Below are positions 33,612 to 46,025 of a DNA stretch of 64,000 bases, piece after piece. Source of the DNA: Brachypterus glaber (Eukaryota; Arthropoda; Insecta; Coleoptera; Kateretidae); NCBI GenBank assembly GCA_958510825.1, contig OY294047.1, positions 42,244,006 through 42,308,005 of the forward strand, in the 5' to 3' direction. Below the pieces are notes generated by a model. That model searched no databases, had not been told where the DNA came from, and saw only the letters and a list, made by a program, of their open reading frames with translations. Within the stretch, counting starts at the first letter, position 1. Each line of letters opens with the position of its first letter. Position numbers and translations under genes: made by a program.

Positions 33612-34350
33612 AAACTAAATTAAATTGTTTGATATTTACAAATTTAAAAAATCTATATAAAATATTTTACTATTCCTTAAAACGACTTTTGTTTGATTAA
33701 CGCAGTCGTCCCTCCGAAGTGACTGATCGATTTCGTCCTTTTTAGCACTCTTCAGAGCTACATATAGGTAGTAAGGACAACTACGAAAATCAAATCCTTT
33801 CCATATATCTCTATATGGAGTTTAAAAATCGTTGTAAGGAATAGTAAAAACAGCTAGCGACATCTACTGCTCAAAGCAAAGACTGGATAAACCTATCGAC
33901 AGTCCAAAAAAGGAAGTAGTTATTGGTTTCAAGAACCTATTGCACACTGTCGATAGGGGGCAGCTTAATCAATGCCACGGTGGACATTGTCGCCAATTGA
34001 ATCCTAAACGCTAGGAGGGTACCTTTTACAGTGGTATCTGAATTAATAAACTAAATTAAATTGTTTGATATTTACAAATTTAAAAAATCTATATAAAATA
34101 TTTTACTATTCCTTAAAACGACTTTTGTTTGATTAACGCAGTTAATCAAACTTTTTACAACGATTTTTAAACTCCATATAGAGATATATGGAAAGGATTT
34201 GATTTTCGTAGTTGTCCTTACTACCGATATGTGGCTCTGAAGAGTGCTAAAAAGCACGAAATCGATCAGTCACTTCGGAGGGACGACTGAGTTAATCAAA
34301 CAAAAGTCGTTTTAAGGAATAGTAAAATATTTTATATAGATTTTTTAAAA
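33612..34350. mobile_element. Compound fold-back element with a direct arm repeat
   Basis: A 96-bp segment (33612-33707) recurs directly at 34048-34143 (offset 436). The stretch 33640-33850 is inverted at about 34150-34350, and both contain tccatatagagatatatgg-type pieces. The centre (33854-34047) is less AT-rich and contains cctatcgacag/ctgtcgatagg inverted pieces. The layout suggests one element with a second partial insertion or a template-switch duplication. Confidence 0.8.
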
Positions 34351-34778
34351 AATATATATATTTAATATTGACAATACTGGCAATATCTTTTAATTGATAA
34401 TTTTGAAAGACGTAAGTGTATTATTTTAATAGCCTAAGGTGGTACTTTGAGCTAGTCCGGTCCCGAGTTTACCCTTACTCTTAATATTAAAAAGTATCTT
34501 TCGGCATTGTCAAACGGTATCTAGAAGGCGTATAAATACATAATTTATTATTTTTTAACCCTATTAAACATGTTTTGTTTTATCTACACTTTTATACGGG
34601 ATCACAATAGGAACTTCTTTTATTGTACACCAGTAGCTATAATTAATTTTCTGAATACCTTGTCATGATATTATCTCGGTGAGCAGGTACGTTTTTATTA
34701 AATACTCCAGAGGTGGATATTAATTCTAACAATTTATGTATTTTACTTTTAAAACACCTTTAGTCAGAAGAAAGTATA
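34351..34778. other. AT-rich spacer, nothing identified
   Basis: No supported feature was seen. Confidence 0.35.
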
Positions 34779-35582
34779 CAGGCTTATTCAGAAATAAGTT
34801 CAAGAAATTTACGGAGTGATTCTCCGTTAAAAAATATGAAAAAAAGTTCCTATAAAGGTTTGTCCGGAAATGAGCCTTAAGGGGCCTGCCGCCCTTCCAA
34901 TATGGACATATTAAATCGGTAACAAAAAAAAAGCACCAATAAAATTTTAATGCTGCAGGACGATTCTTCATTTAAAACTAAGCAAAAAAGTATTCTTCAC
35001 CAAAACACCTAAATTTAATAATAAAGGAGATATAGCGTTTTAAAAAGTAACATTTTTAGTGGCACAAAATGTTACTTCCTCTTAATTGCATTTTTTTTAA
35101 ACGGCTGTTCCTACAGTGTTACACTATATGACATTTTTTATGTATTTTTACTGAGGGAATCTATATTTATTACAAAAAATCCAAAAAACATATCCATAAA
35201 AAAGCTCGGGGCTGGCAAAAAGGGCCATAATGGCCTAGTTGCCTGGCTTGTAGCCTCCCCACCCTTACTACTACTACTTGGGGCAAAAAAGTGTTAAGCC
35301 TCAGATATTTTGTCCGTCTATGCACGCCTCTGGATAAATTAAAAAAATAAATTAACATAAAACTATTGCCCTTATTAATACTAGTATACATGCAAAATCT
35401 CGTCGCTCTAGCTTAAAGGGTACAAGAGTTATTAATTAAAAACCTTATTTTTATTATAATTTTAAAGAGCCGTAGCTCCCTTAGGACTTATTTCCGGAAC
35501 AACCTATATAGAAACTTTTTTTCATATTTTTTAACGTAGAATCATCTCTTAAATTTCTCGAACTTATTTCTGACTAATCCTG
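34779..35582. mobile_element. TA-flanked palindromic MITE, family D, copy 1 (about 804 bp)
   Basis: Ends caggcttattcagaaataag and the inverse around cttatttctgactaatcctg are flanked by TA dinucleotides. Inner arms share tataaaggtttgtccggaaa and its counterpart near 35500. The same family lies at 54519-55251. The ORFs here are by-products of the palindrome. Confidence 0.85.
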
Positions 35583-35593
35583 TATTCGACCAT

Positions 35594-35727
35594 GCACAAA
35601 GAAACCCACCTAGTGTGTCAAATTTAGTATTTCACTTTTTTCGGATGCTTATGTAAAAAAGCAAAAGCAAAACCTTAAACACGTTTTCTCACGAAAGTAG
35701 TTTTGACACACTAGTTGAGTTTCTTGC
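35594..35727. mobile_element. Short palindromic element, about 134 bp
   Basis: The arms cctagtgtgtcaaa (35609-) and ttttgacacactag (to about 35715) are extended outward by gaaaccc/gagtttc. It sits directly before another palindrome. Confidence 0.65.
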
Positions 35728-35731
35728 AAAA

Positions 35732-36060
35732 GGGCCATTCCAGCGTTTCGGGTGTTTCACTTTTACACATTAAAACGAATTTTATGAATACTTATTGCGC
35801 TAATAGATTGGTACATGTATGCTACAATTATACTATTACACCAGTTAAAGAAGCTGTTAAAACCTGAAATAAAATTTTAAAATTTTTTTGCCAATATCTT
35901 CCTTAATTTTTTTAAAATTTTATTTTGGGGTTTAACCGTTTGTTTAACTGGTATATTAGTCCAATTGTAGCATACATGTACCAATCTATTAGCGCAATAA
36001 GTATTCATAAAATTCGTTTTAATGTGTTAAGGTGAAACACCCGAAACGCTGGAATAGCCC
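35732..36060. mobile_element. Well-conserved palindromic MITE, about 329 bp
   Basis: Ends gggccattccagcgtttcgg and its inverse around aaacgctggaatagccc. The arms of about 130 bp are nearly perfect, including ctattagcgcaataagtatt and its complement. Flanking bases are aaaa on both sides. Confidence 0.9.
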
Positions 36061-36469
36061 AAAAGTGAAGTGAAGTTTACAGTTTTTTAACATTTTCTTA
36101 TGCGTTTACGTTAAGAAAAAGTTCAAACCAACCCCATGAAGAAAACAATTTTTAGTTTATTTTTGAAAATAGTCTAAAATTCTCCAACTACTTTAGATCT
36201 ATAGAGTATTTGTATGTTCTTATGAACTTTTTTATTTTTTTAAACTTAACACTATCTATAAGTGTATTGTTTATTAAAGTGTTAAGGACGGTTTATCTCT
36301 AAAATAACTCAGCTATAGATATCAATCCCACCAGATTGGGCTTCAGGAGAAAAAATACACAATAAAATGTGAAAACTTAAAGTATATATATAAAGTACAC
36401 GTTTCTCGTGGCGCCTGCAAACGTTGCATTTTATTATAATTATTTAAAAACAAAATCCTAAATGATATA
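36061..36469. other. AT-rich spacer, nothing identified
   Basis: No supported feature was seen. Confidence 0.35.
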
Positions 36470-36667
36470 CTAGGTATCCCATACAAGACGTTTTATAAAG
36501 TTCACCTCATTTAAGATTTGTTTCTCAGTCCTTAAGACGTATTTTTTATTCTTTATTGCATATCTATAGTTTTCTTTTGTATTTTCAATTAGGGTTTCAT
36601 TAGTTTTCATGCCTTGCATCCATGAACGAATTCTATAATGTCTTTCATCATTAGTTATTTTAGGCAT
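36470..36667 (-). CDS. Uncharacterised 65-codon frame, possible exon
   Basis: The minus-strand frame begins MPKITNDERHYRIRSWMQGM and is strongly charged and hydrophilic (Lys/Glu/Asn-rich), unlike the Phe/Leu/Ile-rich random frames elsewhere in this window. It lies outside every palindrome I found. Immediately upstream is aaggtag|ATG, which could be a splice acceptor, and GAG|gtgaac inside it could be a donor. I do not recognise a family. It may be a real exon of an unknown gene or chance. Confidence 0.25.
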   Translation of the reverse strand: MPKITNDERHYRIRSWMQGMKTNETLIENTKENYRYAIKNKKYVLRTEKQILNEVNFIKRLVWDT

Positions 36668-36669
36668 CT

Positions 36670-38080
36670 ACCTTAATAAGGATTATTTCCACAGAGTGTA
36701 TAAGATAGAAGATCTTCTTTTAACAACTAAATTGTTCCATAATCTCCAATAATACCTCCAGACCAACGTTTTATGTTAGTATCGTTTGAGACCACATGTT
36801 AGATTTAGTCAGCTAATTTTTGTTTTAGGCTCCACAGTTTAAAATCAAAAAGTTTTTTAATAAATGTCGCAAATGAGAAATGAGGATAGAATTCACTTAA
36901 TCCTAATGGACGAGATCTTTTTTACTTTACACTTAGGAAAAATGTAGCAAATTATATTCAGTTGAAAGATTTTTCTCTTTATTAAAAAACTTAAATAGTT
37001 GAGTAGTAGGAAAATGAGATACAGCTAGGAAAATAAAACAAACTGGAAAAAAGAAAAGCTCTTATTTCTGGAAAGTAACATACTGAGATATATTTTAAGC
37101 ATGTACAAATTACTCCAGATAATTACTTAAGTAGAATGAACACTAACTACAACTTAGTAATTACTAAGGTTACTTAAGTATTATTCATTTGAGATTTTGA
37201 CTTTTAAAATACATTCCAAACTTTTTTATTTGCGAAATCACTGCTCGTTTTACATACTAGAAACATTTGTGTTCTATTGTAAAAACTGTTAGAAGGCGCT
37301 TTCTTTTCCCTTAAGATGTCAGAATTAAAGTTTTTACACAATCAAAACCCAGTTATGTAAAAGCATAAAAACGGTGACATGATTTGTTACACCTTATTTA
37401 TGTTTTAAAATTTTATAGGTAATGCATATCAATGAATATTATATTATACAAATATACATATGTATATATTTTTATAACTGTAAATTAAGAAACGATACTT
37501 TCTCCAATTTTTAATTTAATAAAAAGTGGCTCTATTTTTTTGATTTTGGATTTTTGAATTCAGTCTATTTCACCTTATGCCTGATTTCTTTAAATTATGG
37601 CAATGAACAGACAGAAACCATTTAAAAAGTGTTTAGAATACAAGAATTTTGAACTAAAATATTTGTTTTTGCCTTATTTTGTTCTAAATTATCAAAAATT
37701 TTACTATTCTTGTTCTATTAAATTATATGTAATAACTTTATACTTGACAGTGCAGAAAATCTTTAAATTTATCTTAAGAGCTGCAGAATGTATAAATACA
37801 TGTAAATAGCCTTAGGTGGGACACCCAGTATTATGTTAAAATATACAAACTTCTAGTTACGGAGATAAAAAGTTGAAATATTTATTTTTGCTTTAAATTA
37901 ATTAAATTCTGACGTTTACAAGCAGTTCCCTAGCAGGATATCGTATTTTATTTCTTAGAAAGGTGCTACATGTGACAAATCTTATTCACGTACAGATGCT
38001 TTAACTTGAAATTCGAAAAAATGGTAACACGTCTGGTGTTGCGTTCCGTGTATATATAACTGTCAAATATTATGGGTTGG
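36670..38080. other. AT-rich spacer, nothing identified
   Basis: Random-looking AT-rich DNA; a 70-codon frame at 37597-37809 has no features. Confidence 0.35.
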
Positions 38081-39306
38081 TTTACCCAATATTTAAAACA
38101 AAACTAACTAAGAATTTAACCAATGAAATGAAATTTTAAAAATTAATCTGACATTTCCTTGGTCAAATTTTTAGTTAGTTTACTGTTAATTACATGAGGC
38201 AACAAATCGCAACTTTTTTTTTGCCCCGACCGGAAAGTAAATTTTTCTTACTAATCTGACCTTAGAAAAATTTCAGCACCTAAAATTTTTGAGGTATAAG
38301 TCCAGGAAATAACGACGTTTTTTTTTTCAAAATCTTAAAAAAAAGAGTGGGATTTTGAAAATTTTTTGGTATATTAAAAAAAAATACGAGGAACTTAAAA
38401 ATATATATGCCAAGGACCTACTGTCAGAGTAAGTACGCGAAAAAAAAAATAAAAAGGTTAAAATAAAAGTTCGGAGTTTACTTAATTGCTCTTTTGTGGA
38501 AAAACTATCAAATCTGTATCAAAATTTTATAGGACTTAATTTGTAGATTATAAAATTCTCTACAAAAATATTTATACAAATATTTTTTTATTTTGCTTAG
38601 TTTGTTCGTAAAAAGTAAATAAATGAAAAAGAAACAAAATTAAAGTACTAATTTAAAGGCGCAGAATCCAAATTTGACCTTAAAAAAAATCCAGCACGTC
38701 TTATTTTTTTAAATTTTAGTACAGGCAATTATGCCAATTTAAAAATAATTTTTAAAACAAAATATTGTGTATTTTTTTTTGTTTTTTTAATAGTTCTATA
38801 TCATAAAAATGTTACTTTATTACATAAGAACCATATTACGTAACATTTTTTTAGTTAATTTTTGACCCCCTGTAATGATTTTTGACAATTTTTAGCATGA
38901 GTTCGTGGCGATAAGCTTGTCCCCTTATGCACCCTTCTTCTTACCCTCCACCCCTACTTAGTTTTGTCACATCCATTTTTTTAATATTTTTTTTTCATAA
39001 TATCCCCATTTATTCTACCTATGAATTTAAAGTTTCCATGTTTTAAGTTGGGTATTTTTTAACTAACATTGAGTCGCCGAATCTAAATTTTTCCTTGGAA
39101 TATTTTTATCTCCCATGATTTTAGAACAAAAGAGGGATAAAATAATGTTTTTTAACATTTTTATCTCATTTTTCTCAGAAAACTTAGGTAATAGAAATAT
39201 TCTGAGGCCAGATTCGGTTTTAGCGAATCAAAATTAGTTAGAAAACATATGACTCCTATCAGGGCAAGAAACTGTGTTGCCTAGTGTTATTGAGTAAACC
39301 ACCCTT
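38081..39306. mobile_element. Possible large element with weakly matching inverted ends
   Basis: The left end gggttggtttacccaata and the right end (inverse of gggtggtttactcaata) match over about 18 bp with two or three differences. The interior is AT-rich and non-coding. The evidence is only the end pair. Confidence 0.35.
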
Positions 39307-39314
39307 TTTTAGGT

Positions 39315-39343
39315 TGGTAGGTAGGTAGGTAGGTAGGTAGGTT
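39315..39343. repeat. (TAGG)n microsatellite
   Basis: About seven perfect tetranucleotide units. Confidence 0.9.
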
Positions 39344-39451
39344 GCCGTATTTATTGCTCTCGTACACATTATGGGAAGATCTCACGTACACCTACTGTAT
39401 TTTTGAAGAGAGAGCTGGGAATAAAGAAAAGGGTAGGCTACTATAATAATA

Positions 39452-40312
39452 ACACAGGTCTACAAATACCGGGTCATTTCAGTTGTTGGAAAGCTGAGGA
39501 TCATTTCCGAAGTAATTTTCTGCGTAGAATCCGAATCCGGGGTTAGAATTGACCCATCGCGTCAGGATTTTGAGATATTTGAGGTGATGTACCCGAGAAA
39601 CGGCGTTTTTTCCTACTTTTGAGGTTATGTACAGTGTGCAAAAAATTTTGTGTCTCTCCAGTTACATCATTTAGTACCACTCTTACCCTTTAATTTAAGA
39701 GTTCAAGAGATCAATTACGAATTTTTTTCGCAAAGTTATGGCTATTCAAAGTTATGAAATATATCCCTTCACCGTAATTAGCATTTGCATTAAGCCTTTG
39801 AGACAATAATGTTTTACTGTGTAATTTATCTTGAAAATTTTCACTTTGGGGTTATTGAGATCGCTGAGAACGAATATAAAGTAAGAAAATTAAAATTTGC
39901 ATTTCCAATATGGCGTATTCAAAATGGCGGATTAAGATTTGCAAAAAAAAATGTAAATATTGAAAATTGTTTTTAGTTTACATAATATAATTATATAGTT
40001 GTGGGCGATAAAAATTCAGTCAACATCACTCTTCATTTACGTTGGTCGGCTACTCATTTCCGTTCCGATTTGATGATGTCGACTCAAGTGATTTTTCGTA
40101 TAGCCATAACTTTGCGAAAAAAAAAATCGTAATTGATCTCTTAAATTAAAGGGTAAGTGTGGTACTAAATGATGTAACTGGAGAGACAGACCAAACGCCG
40201 TTTTTCGTGTACATAACCTCAAATATTTCAAAATCTGATTCGGATTCTAAGCAGCAAATTACGTCGGAAATTACCCTTAGCTTTCGAACAACTAAACCAT
40301 GTTGACCTGTGT
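39452..40312. mobile_element. Long palindromic element, about 861 bp
   Basis: Ends acacaggtctacaaata and its inverse near gttgacctgtgt. Further inverted pairs lie around ccagttacatcatttagtac and actttgcgaaaaaa. Arms are about 300 bp with indels. The frame at 40037-40231 is a by-product. Confidence 0.85.
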
Positions 40313-40696
40313 AATTTAAGAATTTTTTTTATAGCAACCCTTATTAAACGTATAGTTCTTCTTTTCAAGATTTCTTCTAATAGAAATAGTAGTAAAAATC
40401 TTCTGTTTTAACAGGTGCATTTATTTTAAAGGGTCCATTAAATTCACGCAACAGAAACTTCGCCTCCTCGCAAGAAATGTTTGAAACCCAAGACATGCTT
40501 ATTTCAATTCCTTATCCAGCATGCTCTTAACAAGTTCACATAGCATTTCATGTTCACATTTGAAGTGAATATAGCAATTAAAAGTGGAAAAATCAGGACG
40601 AAACGACAGTGGATGTGGCAAAAAAAGACGACACTAGTTCTAGAAGATAGAGCACATTAAATGCTTTATTTAATGAGTTCTTTCTTACAAAAATAT
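40313..40696. other. Spacer, nothing identified
   Basis: No supported feature was seen. Confidence 0.35.
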
Positions 40697-41141
40697 GTTT
40701 TTCTACGACTGCTTTAGAATGTAAGCAAATACATACACTTTTCAAACACAGAATGAATACATTCTAGCTCTAGATATGGTATGAATAATCTGTATCAAGT
40801 GTTAGAATGAGCACATGTAGTGCCATCTTTTGTTTATAAAAGTAAAGAAAACTGTAGCAAAATTAGCAAAAATATATATATTTTACCATTAAATATTGAA
40901 TAATTTAATGCAATTTAAAGTTTTGCGTTAAAGTTACTTAAAGTTTATTAGTTTTTCTTAATATTTGACCAGTTTTTTATCAATTTAGTTCAAAAAATTA
41001 TAACTGCTTCATCTATTGTTAAATATTTAAACCTGATATATGTCTCAACAATCTGACATAACCTTCAATTTTTGCATTATAATTTGTAAATATGTGCTAA
41101 AATTAAATAAAAGTCTTTTTTAACTACTGATTTGATAAAAT
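40697..41141 (+). repeat. Interspersed repeat E, copy 1 (about 445 bp)
   Basis: It closely matches 47996-48440 in direct orientation, from tttttctacgactgct through gagcacatgtagtgccatct to actgatttgataaaatt, with few substitutions. The 7.3-kb spacing would suit LTRs, but neither copy has clear TG...CA ends, and no gag-pol sequence or primer-binding site lies between. Two independent insertions are equally possible. Confidence 0.8.
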
Positions 41142-41499
41142 TTTTTTGAAAACTAGGTTCGCGTACTCGGTGCGTAATATACTATTGCCTATTAGTTTTT
41201 GTAGGCCAGTGCACTGCTAAAATATACTTCACTTATTTTTAAACTTCGGTTTGCAGTTTAACTAACTTTTCTAAATAATCTTTCTTTATATTGACATCTT
41301 TTTTGTTTCTCTTATTCTTAGACACTGCCCTAAATTAATATATTTAGGACGAAATATTCGTATCTTATGAAGGTTAATTTATACAGTTTAAAACTAGTTT
41401 TAAATTTAAATATTCGTAAATTTATTATAATACAATTACAATACATTGTAACGTTTCTTGAAAACTAAAACTTCTTTATTGAAGGATTACAGACTAAAA

Positions 41500-41641
41500 A
41501 TCGATTCAGGAATCATTATCACTAACTGAACTAAGCCATTCTAGCCTTTTGATTGGTCAAAAAGAAAAATGGCTTCTCACCTGACCAACCAAAAGGACAG
41601 AATGGCTTGGTTTAGTTAGTGATAATTATGCCTGAATCGAT
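41500..41641. mobile_element. Palindromic MITE, about 142 bp
   Basis: Ends atcgattcagg and cctgaatcgat, with arms containing actaagccattctagcc and its near-complement. The centre is short and non-coding. Confidence 0.85.
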
Positions 41642-41644
41642 CTT

Positions 41645-43178
41645 AAAACATAACAGGCGAATTCTAAAAAGTTAAACTTAAAAATAAAACACTTTTCGAA
41701 TGTAGTGAAAAATACTATATTATTTTGAGATTTCTAGTTTTGAATAAGACTTCCTCAATTATTCTACATACATATTCACCCAGAAATTTATTAAATCCGT
41801 GACCGGAATCTGATAGCGGATTCGCAGGCGAGGAACAAAACAGCCACAAGACGTTGACAAGACAACTTGAGAACAACAGGCTCACCAGGAGCTCCTTCTT
41901 CCTTTCTTAATACATCCTCTAGTTGTAGCAAGTTGTCATATAAAGTTTAAAATTTAAGTAATCCATTTTCATCAAAGAAAATATTTCCAATATGTGGTCA
42001 CGTTAAAAGCCAATTACACAGGCATGCAGCAAACTTTCTTTTTGATGAGTTTTATTTGGTACTTGTTTCTCATTGCTTGCCTGTATAACAAAATTTAAAA
42101 AACGCCATTTTTGGCACCGCTGATTTAGAATATAATACTGAAAAATCTAATTTGTGTTTAAATGTCCGATTTTATTAATATTTGGTATATTTATATATAA
42201 TGGCATTTTTTTAAGAAGATGCGCTCAAAATTTTTTTAATTTAAAATAGCGAATTTAATATGTAAGATTGACTTTTTTTGTTGAAATTGAGTAACCTCCA
42301 TTTTCAGTTTTTAATTTTCAATAATGGATACTATTTCAGTAAACGAAACACCCTAAATACATTTTTTTTATTAAACTCCATTAACATTCATAAAATTTTC
42401 CACCATATTGGATCCACCATTTTGAATTTTTAATTTTTATTAATAGATTCGGTTTCAGCAACCTCAAAAAGACCTTAATTTTGGCCGATGAAAACCTGAT
42501 CTAGTCAATAATGCGGTTTGACAACCTTACGTGATAGGAAGAAGCTAAAGGCAATTTTGTAATTGTCCCTACGTTATATAAGAAAATATACATAAAATAA
42601 ATAAAATATATATAAGTATAACCAAATAAACCAAAATAAAGTCAAATTGGAAAAGCTTTCCACAAGTTTTTAAATTTAGGCTTGTGTTAAACTTGCAGTT
42701 TATGTAAAAATTATTCATTTGTTATCATCAAGGTAGCTTTCTTTATTGACTGGATATAATATAAATCATATTAAGCTTCTTGGAATTTAAATATATTTTT
42801 TTAATTAGACATCTACCATATTTATATTTTAAATTAATTCCAGAACGCACAATTGATTTTTATTTGGCCCTAAACCTTTTGGACAATATCAAAAAGCAAT
42901 CTAAACCAGGTTGAGTCAATTAAAATGTTAATTATACGGTTTGACTAGAGGTCCTTCAAAAATAACTGAAGGTATTCTCTGTGACGGTGATGGATTCAAT
43001 AAGGCCCAAAAGTTGACATTACCAACTTTCTAATTTTGTTTTTTAATCATATTGTCATGTTCATTTAGGTTACGGGTATCGTTTTAAGGTCTGAAAAATT
43101 TCTTTAATAACAATATTAATATTACTATAGTTATATGGGTAATAAGATTTTTTGACAGCATTTTGGATAAAAATTGTA
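41645..43178. other. AT-rich spacer with one shared fragment
   Basis: The sequence acaaccttacgtgata near 42520-42536 resembles accttacgtgatgg near 16663-16677, so a common repeat edge may lie here. Nothing else is supported. Confidence 0.35.
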
Positions 43179-43308
43179 ATAAAATAGTATATTGTTTTAC
43201 TAAGAGGAAAATTGAAGCTTTTTTTACTAGTCTGTAGAATTTACGGACGACGCGAAGCGGAGTCCGGAAACTACAGACGAGTAAAAAAAGCACCATACTA
43301 TTTTTTCT
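43179..43308. mobile_element. Small hairpin element
   Basis: The core hairpin 43217-43291 has arms gctttttttactagtctgta and the complement around ctacagacgagtaaaaaaag, with a GC-rich loop region (gacgcgaagcgg). Weaker outer pairing (aaaatagtat/atactatttt) extends it. Confidence 0.75.
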
Positions 43309-43309
43309 T

Positions 43310-44224
43310 CAAGCATCCTATATATTTTTGTTTAAATATTAATTTTTTAATTTAATTTATTCAGTAATAAAGTATGATATGTTTTTTTTTTATTAAATAG
43401 GCCAATAAAACCCTTTCCAAATAAACTTAAACCTACCTTAGCTCATTTTAATTTTTTTTCGTAGGCTAAATCGTACGCTTTTCGCGATTTCGATGGTAAC
43501 TTGTCTAATATAGCATTTGCAATTTCGGATAGATTTGTAGGTGTATAAACCATATATTCTTCTTCAATCATTTTTAGTCAATTTCACACAAGGTTTTTGC
43601 ACAGAATCTGGAGTCAACCACCTGTTTACATAACAAACAAACAAGTTTGAAGTATGGCTGTCATCAAAGTCAAAGAGTGCTGCCGCCAATGGTGGTTTTG
43701 CTAACTAACTTTTTTTTACGGCCTACAACAATGAACTCATTTTTTTTACTGTAAAAAAATAGATTAATTCTAACTAGTGTGTTCAGTTATAAAATATGAA
43801 CATTTTAGTACGCTTGAAGAAAAAATATATATTATGATAACATTTTTCGTATTGTAAGAAATACTTTACCTAAAGGCTGTTAATAAAATTGACTCAGAAA
43901 TAAATTATTTGATTTATTTTTATTTCAAATTAAGAAAATTTAAAGGATTAATCTTAGGATAATAAATTTATCTGAGGCCTTCCTTAAATCATATAGATTT
44001 AATTGTTAAGATTACAATACTTTATATCCCATTTTTAACTTTGAAATATGTATTTAAAAAGAAAAAAAAACTTAATAAAATATGTCAAAACTGCTAGACT
44101 CATTTAGTTTTAATGCTGCTAAAGATTATTAATCCACCAATATGTTCCAAAAACTAACCTTCTACGATTTTACTGAAAACAGAAAATTAAAATATAGGTA
44201 TCCAACTACCAACATTATCTTTTG
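43310..44224. other. AT-rich spacer, nothing identified
   Basis: No supported feature was seen. Confidence 0.35.
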
Positions 44225-44340
44225 CATTCTATGCAAGCTTTAGTAACACTGTCCTTATTCAACACCTAAGTTCCTATTCACAGGCTCTCATAAGGACATA
44301 TTCTTATGTTTTATGTTTTTATGCAAGCTTCTGGATATTT
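44225..44340. repeat. Remnant of MITE family B
   Basis: Pieces tgcaagcttctggat, cttatgttttatgttttta and a left tgcaagctttag recall the ends of the elements at 12746 and 12914. The inner part is diverged. Confidence 0.55.
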
Positions 44341-44764
44341 CTTAAGTTAGTGGGCCAAACGAACATAATAAGTGGTTGTAAATTTTTACAGAATTAGCAC
44401 TGTAAATTTTTGAAGTATGTCTATTATACTTGATTCAAGATAGTTAAGTACTTCAGCTTCCTTTATAAAGAGCAATAACTGTTAATGAATGACAAGATTT
44501 CTAGAATGATACAAATCGTTGGCACTTAAACGCCTTTATCATTTTAACAAGCCGTGAAGGTTTGTAATGCTACGCATTCCATCATATATTATTCACAGTT
44601 AATGGTATAGTGCATTTTCCCAAATACTTTAAAAAAATAAAAAGATACATTTTTTAAAAACGTCTTTTTGAGAAAAACGAAAAATAATTTTTTTTTTTTT
44701 TTGAGAAAAACAAACAAAAATAAGATTTTTTTTGAAAATGAGAGTTTTTTTATCTTTTTAAAAT

Positions 44765-45025
44765 GTTTAACCCCCATAACTATTTTGTTTTTGGGGGGAT
44801 TACTTTCAAAATTGGTAAAACTGATTCTTATAATAAAAGTTATGTTTCCTGAAAAAGTTACGTTAATCGGAATTTTCTTTCAATTTTTTCGATTTTTGTT
44901 TTTAGTTTAAGCCCCCATAACTTTTTTGTTTTTGGGGGGATATATTCCAAAAACAATATGGATCTTCCCTTCGTAGAACTTGATTTTTTTGAAAATTTCA
45001 AGTCGATCGGATTATTCGTTCTTAT
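44765..45025 (+). repeat. Interspersed repeat with ttttttgtttttgggggga units, copy 2
   Basis: Two units with cccccataac followed by tttttgtttttgggggga, then ggatcttccctt and gtcgatcggatt, in the same order and orientation as 11085-11345. Confidence 0.7.
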
Positions 45026-45683
45026 TTTTTTATGAAACGAATTTATATCCAAGAATTTTTTATCTATGACGATTTTTGATTTTTATTTTTTTTTTGATTA
45101 TTCGAAACTACAGTATAATATTATTTTAGCGCAGGCGCTGTGAATAATATAATAAACGTTATCATCTCATAACATATCATAAAGAATCTTCATTCAAGAT
45201 TATGTTCATAAACACTATTATATCTTATAGACTCCAGTAATGTATATGAGGCGGTGTTTATATTAAAAAGGACAAGCTATGAAGTAATTCAACTGCTTTA
45301 AATTTAATGGTGTAATCTTCACACTGTATATGATTAATTTTTTAAAAGTGATATATTTTTTATTGTTAAATTTTTATTTTTAAAACTTTGCAGTTTTAAT
45401 GTATTTTTCTGTTTTTTTTTTAATTTCTTTTAAAATAAACTACTTACAGTATAATTAATAATTTAATAAATATTTTTGATTAATTAATTAAATTTAAGTT
45501 AAATATATCTACTAATAAATAATAGCATAAAAAGTAATATTAAATAATGATTTGGTTAAATCAAATTTTATTTAAATTTTATTTACACAGAGGTTAACTT
45601 GAATTTTTGATTTATGATTACTCTCATTAATAGTTTTGATTTTAAGCTACTACTTATGTACTAAAACAAAAATAATTTTACCT
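45026..45683. other. AT-rich spacer, nothing identified
   Basis: No supported feature was seen. Confidence 0.35.
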
Positions 45684-45878
45684 ATGGTCTGTTTCATCAA
45701 GCAAGATAGTAAATTAAAAATCGCACAGTGAATATTTTCAAAACATATTCGAATATTAGATTTGCAAATATACTGCGTAGTTTATTTTATAAAACATAAC
45801 TATATTCTATACAAAAACATATACTATTTAAACCTGTGCGATTTTTAATTTACTCTCTTGCTTGATAAAACAGACCAT
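45684..45878. mobile_element. Palindromic MITE, about 195 bp
   Basis: Ends atggtctgtttcatcaagca and the inverse around tgcttgataaaacagaccat, with arms continuing through agtaaattaaaaatcgcaca. The centre is AT-rich. Confidence 0.9.
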
Positions 45879-46025
45879 GATTTTGATTTATTATTATTAT
45901 TTATGAAATTAGTGCCATCTTTTTAAGACCAAATTTAAAAAAAAATCTAGCGATGCGTTTTTGAGAAAAACGATTTTCATTTGTTTTAACAAAAAAAATA
46001 TGATACAATTAAAAATTATTTTAGA

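Noticed and set aside
40037..40231. A 64-codon frame and similar frames inside palindromic elements
   Set aside because: They lie within arms of fold-back elements, change between copies and carry no domain.
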